This document shows positions 15,673 through 23,791 of a stretch of DNA of 64,000 bases, in pieces. Both the position numbers and the translations under genes were made by a program. Positions within the stretch are counted from its first letter, which is position 1. Every line of letters starts with the position of its first letter. This stretch comes from Sorangium cellulosum. GTDB taxonomy: Bacteria > Myxococcota_A > Polyangia > Polyangiales > Polyangiaceae. Location of the stretch: contig NZ_CP012670.1 in the NCBI RefSeq assembly GCF_004135735.1, positions 4,361,501-4,425,500 of the forward strand, given 5' to 3'. A model generated the notes under the pieces. The model saw only the letters and a program-made list of their open reading frames with translations, was not told the origin of the DNA and did no database searches.

Positions 15673-16803
15673 ATGGATTGGGAAGAGCTGCTGCGCCGCG
15701 TCGTTTATATCCGCAACTTGTATCGGGAACGTGGCATCGCGTTGCCACCGGGCGAAGGCCTGGCACTGGCCCTAGACGAAGCTGAGGCGCTCGGTCGGGG
15801 AGATGTCTCGGCGGCGCCCGCCACGGACGAGAACGCCGCACGTACGGCCCATGATGCTCATGTGATCTGGGTGCTACAGGAGAATATCGAAACATGCCTC
15901 ACGAACGGTCTGGACCTCAGCTCTCATCTCGCCAATATCGCAACCGGGACGACTGATTATGGCGCGCCGGCGGAGGACAACCGAAGGATCTTCTTCAAAG
16001 ACTTCGAGTACGAGGTGTTCGTGATGGCAGCATTGTTGCGACAGGGGCGCCGCGTCGTTCTTGCCGCCCAACCCAATGATCCCGTGTACGAGTTCGAGTG
16101 CGACGGGCTGCTATTCCAGCTGAAGCACCCGAATTCGCGCCGCCAAACCGAACGAAATCTGTGCCGCTTTAATGGGCAACTCCGCGAAGCGGGGCGGCAC
16201 GGAATCTTTGTGGTTGGCCTTGAGGACATGTTTGGCCTCGCTGATGGAGGTCTGCATCCTACGCAGCAGGACTTTGACATCTGGCTTCGGGAGAAACGCG
16301 AAGCGATGGAGGCGCACGGGATTCCACTGATTCAACGAGGAATGCGTCTGACAAACGTCGTGGGCTTGGTGCAGACGCAGACGCTTGTGGAGTTCCGGGC
16401 CGGCAATTCGCAGATGCGACGGCTCGGCAATTCGTGCATCATGGATCGAGACGGCGCAACCGGTGAGCCTTGGTGGAATGACGCCTTGGCAGTGCTCAGC
16501 TGCTTCAACCCGACGCCAGTCCGTGCGTCCACTGTGCGGGACGACGTCGTGGGGGATGAAGATGACGGAGAGCGGTATCTCAATTGGGCGCGTTCCAGTG
16601 GCGATGAAGATCAGAGCAGCGCCGCAGATGCCGCGCGATCGATGCACGAGCAAGCGATCCGTGAACGTGCCTATTTTCTGTGGCGAGACAGGACAGGCTC
16701 TGCGTGGTGGGATCCCGTGTCGAACTGGCATGAGGCCGAGCGCCTTGAGCGGGATGCTGGCCAACGAGCGGCTGCAGCTGACCGCGCTTCGCGCGGCGGC
16801 TGA
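15673..16803 (+). CDS. Cassette 1: PD-(D/E)XK-like nuclease with C-terminal DUF2934
   Basis: A 376-residue protein. Residues about 110-155 resemble a PD-(D/E)XK core: FEYEVFVMAALLRQGRRVVL supplies the helix with acidic residues, then ECDGLLFQLKHP gives D144 and Q149-x-K151. This suggests a DNA-cutting or DNA-binding effector, with Gln in place of the usual Glu. The last 50 residues, IRERAYFLWRDRTGSAWWDP then NWHEAERL, match the small DUF2934 domain of unknown function. The stop codon is inside the attC at 16759, which is normal for cassettes. A GTG one codon upstream is possible; ATG is preferred. This is the first cassette behind attI, so the best expressed one. Confidence 0.7.
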   Translation: MDWEELLRRVVYIRNLYRERGIALPPGEGLALALDEAEALGRGDVSAAPATDENAARTAHDAHVIWVLQENIETCLTNGLDLSSHLANIATGTTDYGAPAEDNRRIFFKDFEYEVFVMAALLRQGRRVVLAAQPNDPVYEFECDGLLFQLKHPNSRRQTERNLCRFNGQLREAGRHGIFVVGLEDMFGLADGGLHPTQQDFDIWLREKREAMEAHGIPLIQRGMRLTNVVGLVQTQTLVEFRAGNSQMRRLGNSCIMDRDGATGEPWWNDALAVLSCFNPTPVRASTVRDDVVGDEDDGERYLNWARSSGDEDQSSAADAARSMHEQAIRERAYFLWRDRTGSAWWDPVSNWHEAERLERDAGQRAAAADRASRGG

Positions 16804-16820
16804 GCCGCGAGGCGTTCGGC
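16759..16820 (+). repeat. attC site of cassette 1
   Basis: GGCCAAC ... GTTCGGC flanking a compact hairpin (GCGGCTGCAGCTGACCGCGC / GCGCGGCGGCTGAGCCGC around TTC). 62 bp. The cores are complementary-like but use CGG/CCA instead of the classical AGG/CCT. Confidence 0.75.
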
Positions 16821-16937
16821 GGGCAAGCCCGCTCTACTACGTCGCGCCGAGTTACTTGACACGCAGACCGTGATCGTGGAGACCGCGAAAAGAAGCGGCA
16901 GATCCAACAGTCTCGCCTCCCAGAACTGACACACGCA

Positions 16938-18050
16938 ATGGCAACCGCACGCAAAGAACGCACCGCATCTCTCTTGTCTCGGTTCGTGAAGAATTGGGGC
17001 GGCTTTGAGGAACTGATCGCGAACATGCACAAGACCGGAGACGTCTCTGTGCAGCGAGACGTCAAACTAACTGGTGTAAGGGGAGTACCGCGCCAGATCG
17101 ACGTCCTGGTTACGCACAAGAGGGGGCCGTACGAGTTCAAGACCATCATCGAGTGCAAATATTGGAATGCAAAGATCAAGAGATCGCATGTCGATGCCAT
17201 GGTGACTGCGATTCAGGATCTCAACGTATCGAAGGGCGTCTTCTTCACCACGAAGGGCTACCAGTCGGGCGCCAAAAAGCTTGCCAAGTCCGCAGGCATC
17301 GACATCTTTGTGGTCCGAGAGCTAACGGATCGCGAATGGGGTGGCCCGGGACGACAGTGGGAATTCTGCGTTCAGGTCATCACGCGTTCGATCGGCAATC
17401 TGAAGCTCAATAACGCATTTGTCGTGCAAGCTACCGCACGAGAGCAGGCGCCTCACTTTGATGTGCACATTGTGCTTGGATCTGGTGAGGGCAGAACGGA
17501 AACACCGGCCTTCAATGCACAAAAGGCGCCGCACGACTGCACGCTGGAGTACTTACTGGAGACTGGATCGCGCAAGGCGCTCGATCAGGTGACTATTGCC
17601 AACACGACGTTCAATGGCAGAACGGATTGTGTGGTGTATATGAAGATCGAGCGGGTACTGATGCCATTCGAACCACCGCTCCAGGTTAAGCTTGGCAGCG
17701 CGTGGGTAACCTGTCCTTCCATTGAGTTCGAACTCGGCATCCGAGTGGACCAAAAACAGATTTCCGGTGACAGGGCAAAGTACTGGGCGCACGCCGTGGC
17801 CATCGAGGACTGCGTCAACGAGATCTCCTATGCCGCCGGAAAGCGGCACACCGATGAGTTTGCAACCATCCAACCAATGGCAGATGCCAAAGAGCAGGCA
17901 ACCGATGGTAGAGGCGAGGAAGTGAAGAACGGCTCGTTTATAAGGATTTTCTCGAATGAATATTTTAATTTCGCCGAGGTGTCGAGGTTGACGCCGGTGG
18001 TTATCCCTGACCTCATGTCCTTGAAGCCGACGTCATCTGATGCCCCATGA
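16938..18050 (+). CDS. Cassette 2: Mrr-like restriction endonuclease
   Basis: A 370-residue protein with an N-terminal Mrr_cat/PD-(D/E)XK nuclease domain: VPRQIDVLVTHKRG (Asp55), IIECKYWNAKIKRS (Glu72-Cys-Lys74), then VDAMVTAIQDLNVSKGVFFT and a GAKKLAKSAGIDIFVV strand-helix that is typical of Mrr-type enzymes, which cut foreign or modified DNA. Residues about 150-370 form a beta-rich domain I do not recognise, possibly for target recognition. It ends TGA at 18050, six bases before the attC core at 18056, and has 118 bp of cassette leader. Lower GC than the flanks supports capture from elsewhere. Confidence 0.82.
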   Translation: MATARKERTASLLSRFVKNWGGFEELIANMHKTGDVSVQRDVKLTGVRGVPRQIDVLVTHKRGPYEFKTIIECKYWNAKIKRSHVDAMVTAIQDLNVSKGVFFTTKGYQSGAKKLAKSAGIDIFVVRELTDREWGGPGRQWEFCVQVITRSIGNLKLNNAFVVQATAREQAPHFDVHIVLGSGEGRTETPAFNAQKAPHDCTLEYLLETGSRKALDQVTIANTTFNGRTDCVVYMKIERVLMPFEPPLQVKLGSAWVTCPSIEFELGIRVDQKQISGDRAKYWAHAVAIEDCVNEISYAAGKRHTDEFATIQPMADAKEQATDGRGEEVKNGSFIRIFSNEYFNFAEVSRLTPVVIPDLMSLKPTSSDAP

Positions 18051-18055
18051 GTGCC

Positions 18056-18142
18056 GCCGAACGAGCCGATGGTGCTGACCGCGCGCCTGTGCCTCGCTTC
18101 GCTCGGCACGGCACCCGGCAGCACATCGGCCAGCCGTTCGGC
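18056..18142 (+). repeat. attC site of cassette 2
   Basis: GCCGAAC ... GTTCGGC, 87 bp, strongly palindromic: GAGCCGATGGTGCTG pairs with CAGCACATCGGCCAGCC, and an inner stem closes on TCGCTTCGCTC. The same cores and arms recur at 22373 and 23443, defining an array-specific attC family. Confidence 0.88.
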
Positions 18143-18159
18143 GGGCGGGCGCAGTAGCG

Positions 18160-18350
18160 AGGCCCCCGTTGACATGGAAGAAGTCGACGAGGGTGTTGTC
18201 ACGGGCACGCTGGGCGGCCTCGAGCGTGGATCAGCGCTCGAGGAAGTCGGCGAAGATGGCGGCCTCCTTGTCGTGGAACCAGTCGACGGCCTGGGGGAAG
18301 TAGGCCTTGAGGGTGTGGGTGAGGCGGTTGGTGGCGGATAGGAACCGCGA
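18160..18350 (-). pseudogene. IS110-family transposase fragment
   Basis: Minus strand reads FLSATNRLTHTLKAYFPQAV, DWFHDKEAAIFADFLER, an in-frame TGA where Trp is expected, then STLEAAQRARDNTLVDFFH. This is the middle of an IS110 transposase (after the DEDD domain). Both ends of the gene are absent. It is not the same element as the one at 58913. Confidence 0.7.
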
Positions 18351-18505
18351 GGACATTCGCCCTTCGGCGGCAGAGCATGGGGGTGCACTACGGGGTTGCC
18401 CACCGCCCTCTTGCCCCACCTACTGCCCGCCCTTGCCTTCTCAATGCGCACCTGGAAGCTGCACGTTTGTGGCGGCGCATGCGTTGCTCGCGGACCGGCT
18501 TGGGA

Positions 18506-19468
18506 TCAAGGATGAGCTGGATCTAGAGGAGGGCACCTCGGGTGCGAGTGTACGGTGCCAGAGCTGCACTCGACGCGGACCCACGAAGTCGGCTCGTCGT
18601 CGCCCTCGGGAGCGCCGATGTAGCCGACCGGTTCTCCGAGATCGCAGTAGACCCAGAACCCCTCGCCGCGCGGCACGACGGTACAGCTCTCGCCCGTCCG
18701 GACGCGATCCAGCGCCTTCGTTTCCCATTGTTGGATAGTCGCGTCGGTGACGGGAGCCCCGTTCGGCAGCGTGGCGAAGTACTGGCTCTCGCCGCGTGGC
18801 GCACGACGGGCGTTGTCTCTTCGTTCCTCGTTGGTCTGACCCCGCACGTGCTTGCCATGGCTATAATGTGACGCTGCCTCGTGTCGGGGGGTAGCGATGG
18901 CCAACTGTAGGCGGAGCCGTTGGATGTCGGCGAGGCCCAACCACGCTCGGTGCTCGTGGATGTGGGCCGGATGCGCCGCATGAGGCACCTGGGCGTCTTG
19001 CGCCTGAAGAGAACCGCTCGGGGCGAGAGTTCGTACCGTGACGGGGATGCTGTGGCGGTTCCAAGCGCGGGCCGTGGCCAGGCTGACGGCAAGTGCGTCG
19101 AGGCGACGCGCATGGCCAAGCCCACGGGCGACGCGCCCCTCGTTCGGCGTGAGGAGCACTTCTTCTCCGACGTCATCGTCGAAGGTCACGGCGAGATCGA
19201 AGAGCCGGATGGCACGTCGCGCTCGATCTCGATGAGTTGCACCCGTACCCAGCGCAGCCTTGATCATGCGTCCGAGGTAGATGTTCTCTTGCGTTTTCGC
19301 CGGATATTCTTGCCTTACTGCCCCCCACATCCAAAGCGTTCCCGCTTGCCGTAGGGGATGGATGGCAGTCCACAATCCCTCCAGTGCCTCGATCAGGGTA
19401 AGGACGTCTCCCTTCCATTCACCGAAGTCCTCGATGGACAGCTCGTTGATGACGAACTCCTTCGGCAT
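18506..19468 (-). CDS. Third component of a DUF262/DUF3696 system
   Basis: A 320-residue protein, 10 bp downstream of the ATPase gene and in the same operon. The N-terminal half (MPKEFVINELSIEDFGEWKG, VGEEVLLTPNEGRVARGLGH, ALAVSLATARAWNRHSIPVT followed by VRTLAPSG) resembles, from memory, the protein that accompanies DUF3696 ATPases in some predicted antiphage operons. After about residue 190 (HIHEHRAWLGLADIQRL) I lose that resemblance; the last 130 residues, including QYFATLPNGAPVTDATIQQW and GTVHSHPRCPP, may be a rearranged or alien C-terminus. No catalytic motif is certain. Likely function: sensor or effector working with the ATPase. Confidence 0.65.
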   Translation of the reverse strand: MPKEFVINELSIEDFGEWKGDVLTLIEALEGLWTAIHPLRQAGTLWMWGAVRQEYPAKTQENIYLGRMIKAALGTGATHRDRARRAIRLFDLAVTFDDDVGEEVLLTPNEGRVARGLGHARRLDALAVSLATARAWNRHSIPVTVRTLAPSGSLQAQDAQVPHAAHPAHIHEHRAWLGLADIQRLRLQLAIATPRHEAASHYSHGKHVRGQTNEERRDNARRAPRGESQYFATLPNGAPVTDATIQQWETKALDRVRTGESCTVVPRGEGFWVYCDLGEPVGYIGAPEGDDEPTSWVRVECSSGTVHSHPRCPPLDPAHP

Positions 19469-19478
19469 GCTGTCCCCC

Positions 19479-20627
19479 TCACGTCAGCAGGTCGTCGAGC
19501 GCCCTGTCCCATTCGTCGAAGAAGCCCTCGGGCCAGTCGGTGAGCGCGCCGGTTGGCTGGACCTTGGGCGTGGAGAGCTCGGGCTCGCCGGACATGCGGC
19601 TCTTGCCGAAGAAATGGAGGGTGACGTCCTCCCCCTTGATGCGGCCCTTGCGAACGGCGAGCCGCGCACCGTTGAGCACGTGATCGCTGTGCGTCTCGAC
19701 GATGACCTGCGTGCCGGAGGCAGCCGCGCGCGTCAAGAGCTCGACGATCAGCCGCTGGGCGCGTGGGTGCAGGTGGGCTTCCGGGTTCTCGATCAGCACC
19801 AAGTCGCCCGGCTTGGTGGAGAGAACCGCCACGAGGACGGGCAAGACATACGACAAGCCGAAGCCGACGTGCGTCGGCCTTCGAGGCTCGGTGAGCCCAG
19901 TCTGACCTGGGAACTTGAACATGAGCTGGATGAGATCGATCCCTGGTTGCGGTGCGATCTCGATGCGGACCCCGGGAGCCAACAGGCCGAGCCACGCCTC
20001 GACCTCGTGGCGGAGTTTGGACGATGCGGCCTTGGGGGCCTCCATGCCGATGTCTGCACCGGGGAAGGAGAGGGCAGGGTTCGGCATGGGGCGCTCGCCG
20101 TACTCCGCGAGATAGTGCGCATAGAACTCGCCGCGCGGGCCCACGTCGTTCTCGTCGAGGACGACGATCTCCGACGTCGGGAACGAGAGGCACGGACCGA
20201 TGCGATCGGCCGAGACGAACCGGCAGCCCTTGAAGGGGGCGTGCTCCCGCCAGGCATCGCCGGCGGGACAGGCGGTGAGGACGAGATCCTCCTCGGCGTC
20301 CAATCGCTCGCTCCTCCGTTTGGGGAGGAAGCTCCACGCGGAGGTCGTGCCATGGTCCCAGACGAGCTCGATTTCAAGCGGAGACGAGCCTGCGCCTTCG
20401 CGCAGGGTGTCATAAGGCCCGCCGAGCTTGACCAGATCGCCGTTGAGCACCGCCCGCTTCCCCTCCACGAGGTTCCCGCGGCGCTGGGTTTGGCGGAGCA
20501 GGAGCAGCGACTGGAGCACGGTGGACTTGCCCACGCTGTTGGCGCCGGAAAGAAGCGTGAGCGGCCCAAGGGGGAGCGCGACGGCCCCGAAACACTTGAA
20601 GTTGGCGAGGCGAGCCCGGGTGATCAC
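19479..20627 (-). CDS. DUF3696-type AAA/ABC ATPase
   Basis: A 382-residue ATPase of the OLD/RecF-like superfamily. Walker A GANSVGKST is at residues 28-36 after ARLANFKCFG, the standard N-terminus; a Q-loop-like RQTQRRGNLV follows; Walker B and signature regions are in GFGLSYVLPVLVAVLS and LVLIENPEAHLHPRAQ (about 275-290), and the switch His is in VIVETHSDHVLNG. The C-terminal HFFGK...DEWDRALDDLL segment fits DUF3696. Its start overlaps the stop of the DUF262 gene (ATGA). Such ATPases usually sense a trigger and activate or release an effector in antiphage systems. Confidence 0.88.
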   Translation of the reverse strand: MITRARLANFKCFGAVALPLGPLTLLSGANSVGKSTVLQSLLLLRQTQRRGNLVEGKRAVLNGDLVKLGGPYDTLREGAGSSPLEIELVWDHGTTSAWSFLPKRRSERLDAEEDLVLTACPAGDAWREHAPFKGCRFVSADRIGPCLSFPTSEIVVLDENDVGPRGEFYAHYLAEYGERPMPNPALSFPGADIGMEAPKAASSKLRHEVEAWLGLLAPGVRIEIAPQPGIDLIQLMFKFPGQTGLTEPRRPTHVGFGLSYVLPVLVAVLSTKPGDLVLIENPEAHLHPRAQRLIVELLTRAAASGTQVIVETHSDHVLNGARLAVRKGRIKGEDVTLHFFGKSRMSGEPELSTPKVQPTGALTDWPEGFFDEWDRALDDLLT

Positions 20628-21826
20628 GCGAGCGCCTCCGCGACGACGTTTCGTAGCGCGTCGAAGCGGCGCTTGACACGGGTGGCGTCGCTGGTTGCCA
20701 AGCTGACAGCAGCCAAGTTCTCCTTATCTTCGAACTTGTTGCGGTAGGCTTCTTGGAGCTTGTCACGACGCTTCTTCAACGTCGCATGCTCGGCGTCAGT
20801 GCGCTCGTCGAGCGCCACGACGGTAGCCTCGAACAGGGCCTTGTTGAGCGGCCCGTGTTTCGCTCCAGGCTTGCGGAAGGCGACGTCTCCAAAACACGCA
20901 TGAGCGGTCTGCAAGGCGCGTTCGTAGCGCTCCTTGAGCTTCTTCAACGAGGCGGGGGACATTCTGTTCGCGTTCCGCATCGTTTCCCCCAAGAACCCGT
21001 CGAAGTCGGTCTTGGATTTTTCGTACCGTTCTTGGCCCCCGTCGACGAACGCCAAGAACCGACAGGCCCACTCTCGATCCTCCATGCGAAGGTTCATGCG
21101 CTTTGCGGTGAGCTCGCCGACAGCCTCGGCGAATGCGGGCACCTTGGCCATCTCGGCAAGCAGGTCCCGGACCGGCCCCGGATTCATCGCGTGGCGGATT
21201 TCTTGGGGGGTCAGGTTCACGCCGCCGGTGTTGAGCCGCTTGAAGATGTTGAGCTTGATGTCCGACGGTGTGCCGATCTCGAAGACGTAGGCGACGAATT
21301 GGGTGTTGAGGATGCGGCGCTGGAGCGCGGAGTCGAGGCCGTTCTTCCCGTCGAACGTCTTCCCGTCCAGGTGGGTCAAGACCTCTAGACCGCTCAGCTT
21401 GAGGCGCTTGTCTTCGTCCTTCTCGTTGATGAAGTGGGCGAGCGCGGTGAGCCTCTGGATGCCGTCGATGACCCCGTAGCGGGTGTCCATGCCCTCCTTG
21501 GCCGGCAGCTCGTCGAAGTACATGTCGGGGAGCGGGATGCGCATGAGCAGGGACTCGATGAGCCGGCTTCGCTTGCCGTTGTCCCACAGGCCCGCGTTGC
21601 GCTGGAAGTCGAGGGCCAGGTCGAGTTCCTCCGCATCAAGCTTTCCCATGAGGAGCGAGACCGTGGGGTCGATCTTCTTGGTCCGGATCTGATTCGGGTC
21701 GTAGGGGCGTCGATCGTCCCCTTGGGACGTGTCGATCGCTTCCATGGCGTCGTCGATCGGGGAGTCCTCGTCGGCGACGTCCTCGATCGGCGCTTGCGCC
21801 TCGCGCGTAACCTTGCTCTTCGCCAT
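20624..21826 (-). CDS. DUF262 (ParB/sulfiredoxin-like) protein
   Basis: A 400-residue protein. After a low-complexity acidic leader, LDFQRNAGLWDNGKRSRLIE (about 73-92), LMRIPLPDMYFDE and VIDGIQRLTAL (DGIQR at 121-125) are the hallmark motifs of DUF262, the ParB-like NTPase/nuclease fold also found in the N-terminal half of GmrSD type IV enzymes. FKRLNTGGVNLTPQEIRHAM is the second conserved block. The C-terminal half is helical and carries no HNH (DUF1524) motif. The ATG at 21826 is chosen since homology starts soon after; upstream translation is noise. First gene of the three-gene operon; probably the nucleotide-hydrolysing or target-recognition subunit. Confidence 0.88.
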   Translation of the reverse strand: MAKSKVTREAQAPIEDVADEDSPIDDAMEAIDTSQGDDRRPYDPNQIRTKKIDPTVSLLMGKLDAEELDLALDFQRNAGLWDNGKRSRLIESLLMRIPLPDMYFDELPAKEGMDTRYGVIDGIQRLTALAHFINEKDEDKRLKLSGLEVLTHLDGKTFDGKNGLDSALQRRILNTQFVAYVFEIGTPSDIKLNIFKRLNTGGVNLTPQEIRHAMNPGPVRDLLAEMAKVPAFAEAVGELTAKRMNLRMEDREWACRFLAFVDGGQERYEKSKTDFDGFLGETMRNANRMSPASLKKLKERYERALQTAHACFGDVAFRKPGAKHGPLNKALFEATVVALDERTDAEHATLKKRRDKLQEAYRNKFEDKENLAAVSLATSDATRVKRRFDALRNVVAEALA

Positions 21827-22105
21827 GAGGGGGGTAGGAAACCCTAGACCTTTCGCCCATGTCAAGCCCCTCGTGGGGTGGTTCGGGCGGGGGTGTGGCG
21901 AACGCTCGGGGGTCCCATGCCCTAGCGGGGCCATTGCTCGCGGTGCTCAGAGCGCAGCTCCGCCCTCGGCGGCCTCGTCGTGTCGCCCGCGATGCCAGGG
22001 AGCGCGGGGCGCTAGCACCAAACGCTCCCGCAGCTTCTCGATCGGTCACTCGCCGCTTCCGCTTGGAACGGCGTTTCTCATGATTTCGGGACACGGTGCG
22101 AGAGG

Positions 22106-22166
22106 CCACGGCCACGGCCACGCCCACGGGCCGGTTCCCTCCGTGGGCGTGGGCGTGGCCGTGGTC
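22106..22166. repeat. Large imperfect hairpin
   Basis: CCACGGCCACGCCCACGG (22112-22129) pairs with CCGTGGGCGTGGGCGTGGCC and following bases (22141-22164), the right arm holding one extra GTGGGC unit. It stands upstream of the DUF262 operon and within the same cassette. It could be a bidirectional terminator without T-tract, or a regulatory structure. Confidence 0.55.
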
Positions 22167-22260
22167 GATCCGCCCGTGTTCCGAAAGGAGAAGGCCGGAA
22201 GCGGGCTCTGAGCGGGAAAATCGCGTCTGGACCGTTTGGTGCTAGCTAGAAAGCGGCGTC

Positions 22261-22363
22261 GTGACAACGTCACTGCTCGTTGACGAAGTGTTGGATGCTG
22301 AGTCTCGCCGCCAATTTGCAAGCCTTCGGCGCCGTGCAGAGCAGCAAGGACGCTCGCGACCAT
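22261..22363 (+). CDS. Small open frame before attC
   Basis: GTG-initiated 33-residue frame reading VTTSLLVDEVLDAESRRQFA then SLRRRAEQQGRSRP. Its stop lies 10 bp before the attC core at 22373, the normal spacing of a cassette gene, which is the main reason to list it. It is charged and helical, like the tail of an antitoxin. It may instead be the 3' remnant of a longer gene. Confidence 0.35.
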
Positions 22364-22372
22364 GACGAGCCT

Positions 22373-22455
22373 GCCGAACTCGGTGCTGCGGCCGACGGAG
22401 CGTCGAGCCTAGCTTCACTCGGCACGACGCTCCGCGGCAGAGCACATCGTTCGGC
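22373..22455 (+). repeat. attC site
   Basis: GCCGAAC ... GTTCGGC, 83 bp. Arms GGTGCTGCGGCC / GCAGAGCACATC and inner stem GACGGAGCGTCGAGC / GGCACGACGCTCC around TAGCTTCAC. Same family as the site at 18056. Confidence 0.85.
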
Positions 22456-22607
22456 GGCTTACATGGTGCCGAGGCACCCCAGACCGGAGGCGCCCACCTT
22501 CACGAGCGCACGCGCGGGGGCTACTCTCGTGGCTCGACGTCGCCGGCGGAGCGGCCCCGAACTCGACGTGCTCGACGCCCGCGGAGACCGGGCTACAGTT
22601 CGCACCC

Positions 22608-23363
22608 ATGAGCGAGCCGTTCGTGGACATCGACCCGACGTACGAAAGCGCGATGGCGACCTGCCCGGCCTGCCAGGCGCGCAATATCTATAACCGGCGG
22701 TCGGACCTGAAGACCTTCCGGCCCGTCGCCCGTGCGAGCGTCACCTGCGAGTCTTGCGGAGCGGCGTTCGCCATCGGCTCCGACCTCATCAACCCCGCGC
22801 ACGAGATGCTGCTCCTCGACTGCCGGCGCTTCTTCGAGCGCAAGCAGTACATGCAGATGGTGCTGGGCATCGCGCAGGCGTACGAGGTGTTCTTCAACCA
22901 CTTCCTTCATGTGCGCCTCGTCTACCGCCCAGGCCGCGACGCCACCCCCGAAGAGCTGAACGAGCTCAGCGAGCGCCTCTACAAGAAGGTGAAGAATCTG
23001 ACCTTCGACCCGATGCGCAAGGTGTTCCTGCGGCTGGTATTGGACGGCAAAGATCCGCACAATGCCGCGGATGCCGGGACCTTCATCGATGCAATTCCAG
23101 GCGAAGCAAAGGAGGTTCTCCCCGTCCCGAGGCCGGACATCGAGGCTGTCGCCGACGACCGGCTGCGCCCGTTGCTGCTCGGCATGCTCGATACGAACAT
23201 CAACTCTCTCCGGAACAAGGTCGTGCACAAGGACGCCTATCGACCCACGCGCGACGAGAGCTGGAGTGCGTACGAGGACGCCAGCCGCGTCCTCTTCGGT
23301 CTGACGGCGGCGCTGCGGATCAGCGGCAGCGCGGAGTTCTACATCAACGGCGGCGATGACTGA
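22608..23363 (+). CDS. Cassette 4: zinc-ribbon HEPN protein
   Basis: A 251-residue protein with an N-terminal zinc ribbon: Cys19-x2-Cys22 (CPAC) and Cys47-x2-Cys50 (CESC). The rest is helical, and near residue 203 NSLRNKVVHKDAYRPT contains RNKVVH, an exact fit to the HEPN ribonuclease motif RNxxxH. HEPN proteins with such a motif are metal-independent RNases used in toxin-antitoxin, CRISPR and abortive-infection systems. The gene is flanked by attC sites at 22373 and 23443, so it is a complete cassette of about 1.07 kb with its own 150-bp leader. It has no partner antitoxin inside the cassette; it may be triggered by infection or be an inactive adaptor. Confidence 0.75.
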   Translation: MSEPFVDIDPTYESAMATCPACQARNIYNRRSDLKTFRPVARASVTCESCGAAFAIGSDLINPAHEMLLLDCRRFFERKQYMQMVLGIAQAYEVFFNHFLHVRLVYRPGRDATPEELNELSERLYKKVKNLTFDPMRKVFLRLVLDGKDPHNAADAGTFIDAIPGEAKEVLPVPRPDIEAVADDRLRPLLLGMLDTNINSLRNKVVHKDAYRPTRDESWSAYEDASRVLFGLTAALRISGSAEFYINGGDD

Positions 23364-23442
23364 CGAGTCGGCTCGCTCACTCGAACGAACAAATAGGCAT
23401 TCGCCGCCGACAACGAAGCGCTCGCGAGGGAGGGAGGACGCC

Positions 23443-23528
23443 GCCGAACAAGCCGATGGTGCTGACGGCGCGGGCAGCCTCGCTTCGCTCGGCAGCCCGC
23501 CCCGCAGCACAGCGGCAAGTCGTTAGAG
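23443..23528 (+). repeat. attC site of the HEPN cassette
   Basis: GCCGAACAAGCCGATGGTGC ... CAGCACAGCGGCAAGTC GTTAGAG, with an inner stem GCGCGGGCAGCC / GGCAGCCCGC around TCGCTTCGCTC. The left core is GCCGAAC as in its neighbours, the right core is closer to the classical GTTAG. It is the last clear attC of the array. Confidence 0.8.
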
Positions 23529-23599
23529 CGCGACACCTCTTGTCCTCGCCGTCCGTCGTTGCCGGGGTTCGGCGTCGGCGTCGGCTCGCCGTCACGCCG

Positions 23600-23791
23600 G
23601 ACCTGCCCACACATCGCCATGGTCGTCGACCGCGGCGAGAGCCGCATGGGGGCCTGGGGCGCCTCTGGACGGGACGCGGCGGGCGGCGCGGGGCGACCGA
23701 GCAGCAGCGCGGTGATCGCGAGGTGCCCGATCCCGGTGACGACCCACGCCCACGCGCCCACCTGAAACAGCACCTGTGCACGGCACCTCAT
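23600..23791 (-). pseudogene. Small membrane protein gene, truncated (copy 1)
   Basis: Starting MRCRAQVLFQVGAWAWVVTG then IGHLAITALLLG, a single membrane helix with the GxGH motif seen in a family of small myxobacterial membrane proteins (LIC_13387-like, from memory). After about 35 residues it becomes Pro/Ala-rich and then unrelated, running into the attC region. The same start and 190 bp of surrounding DNA recur at 33237-33426. Confidence 0.55.
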
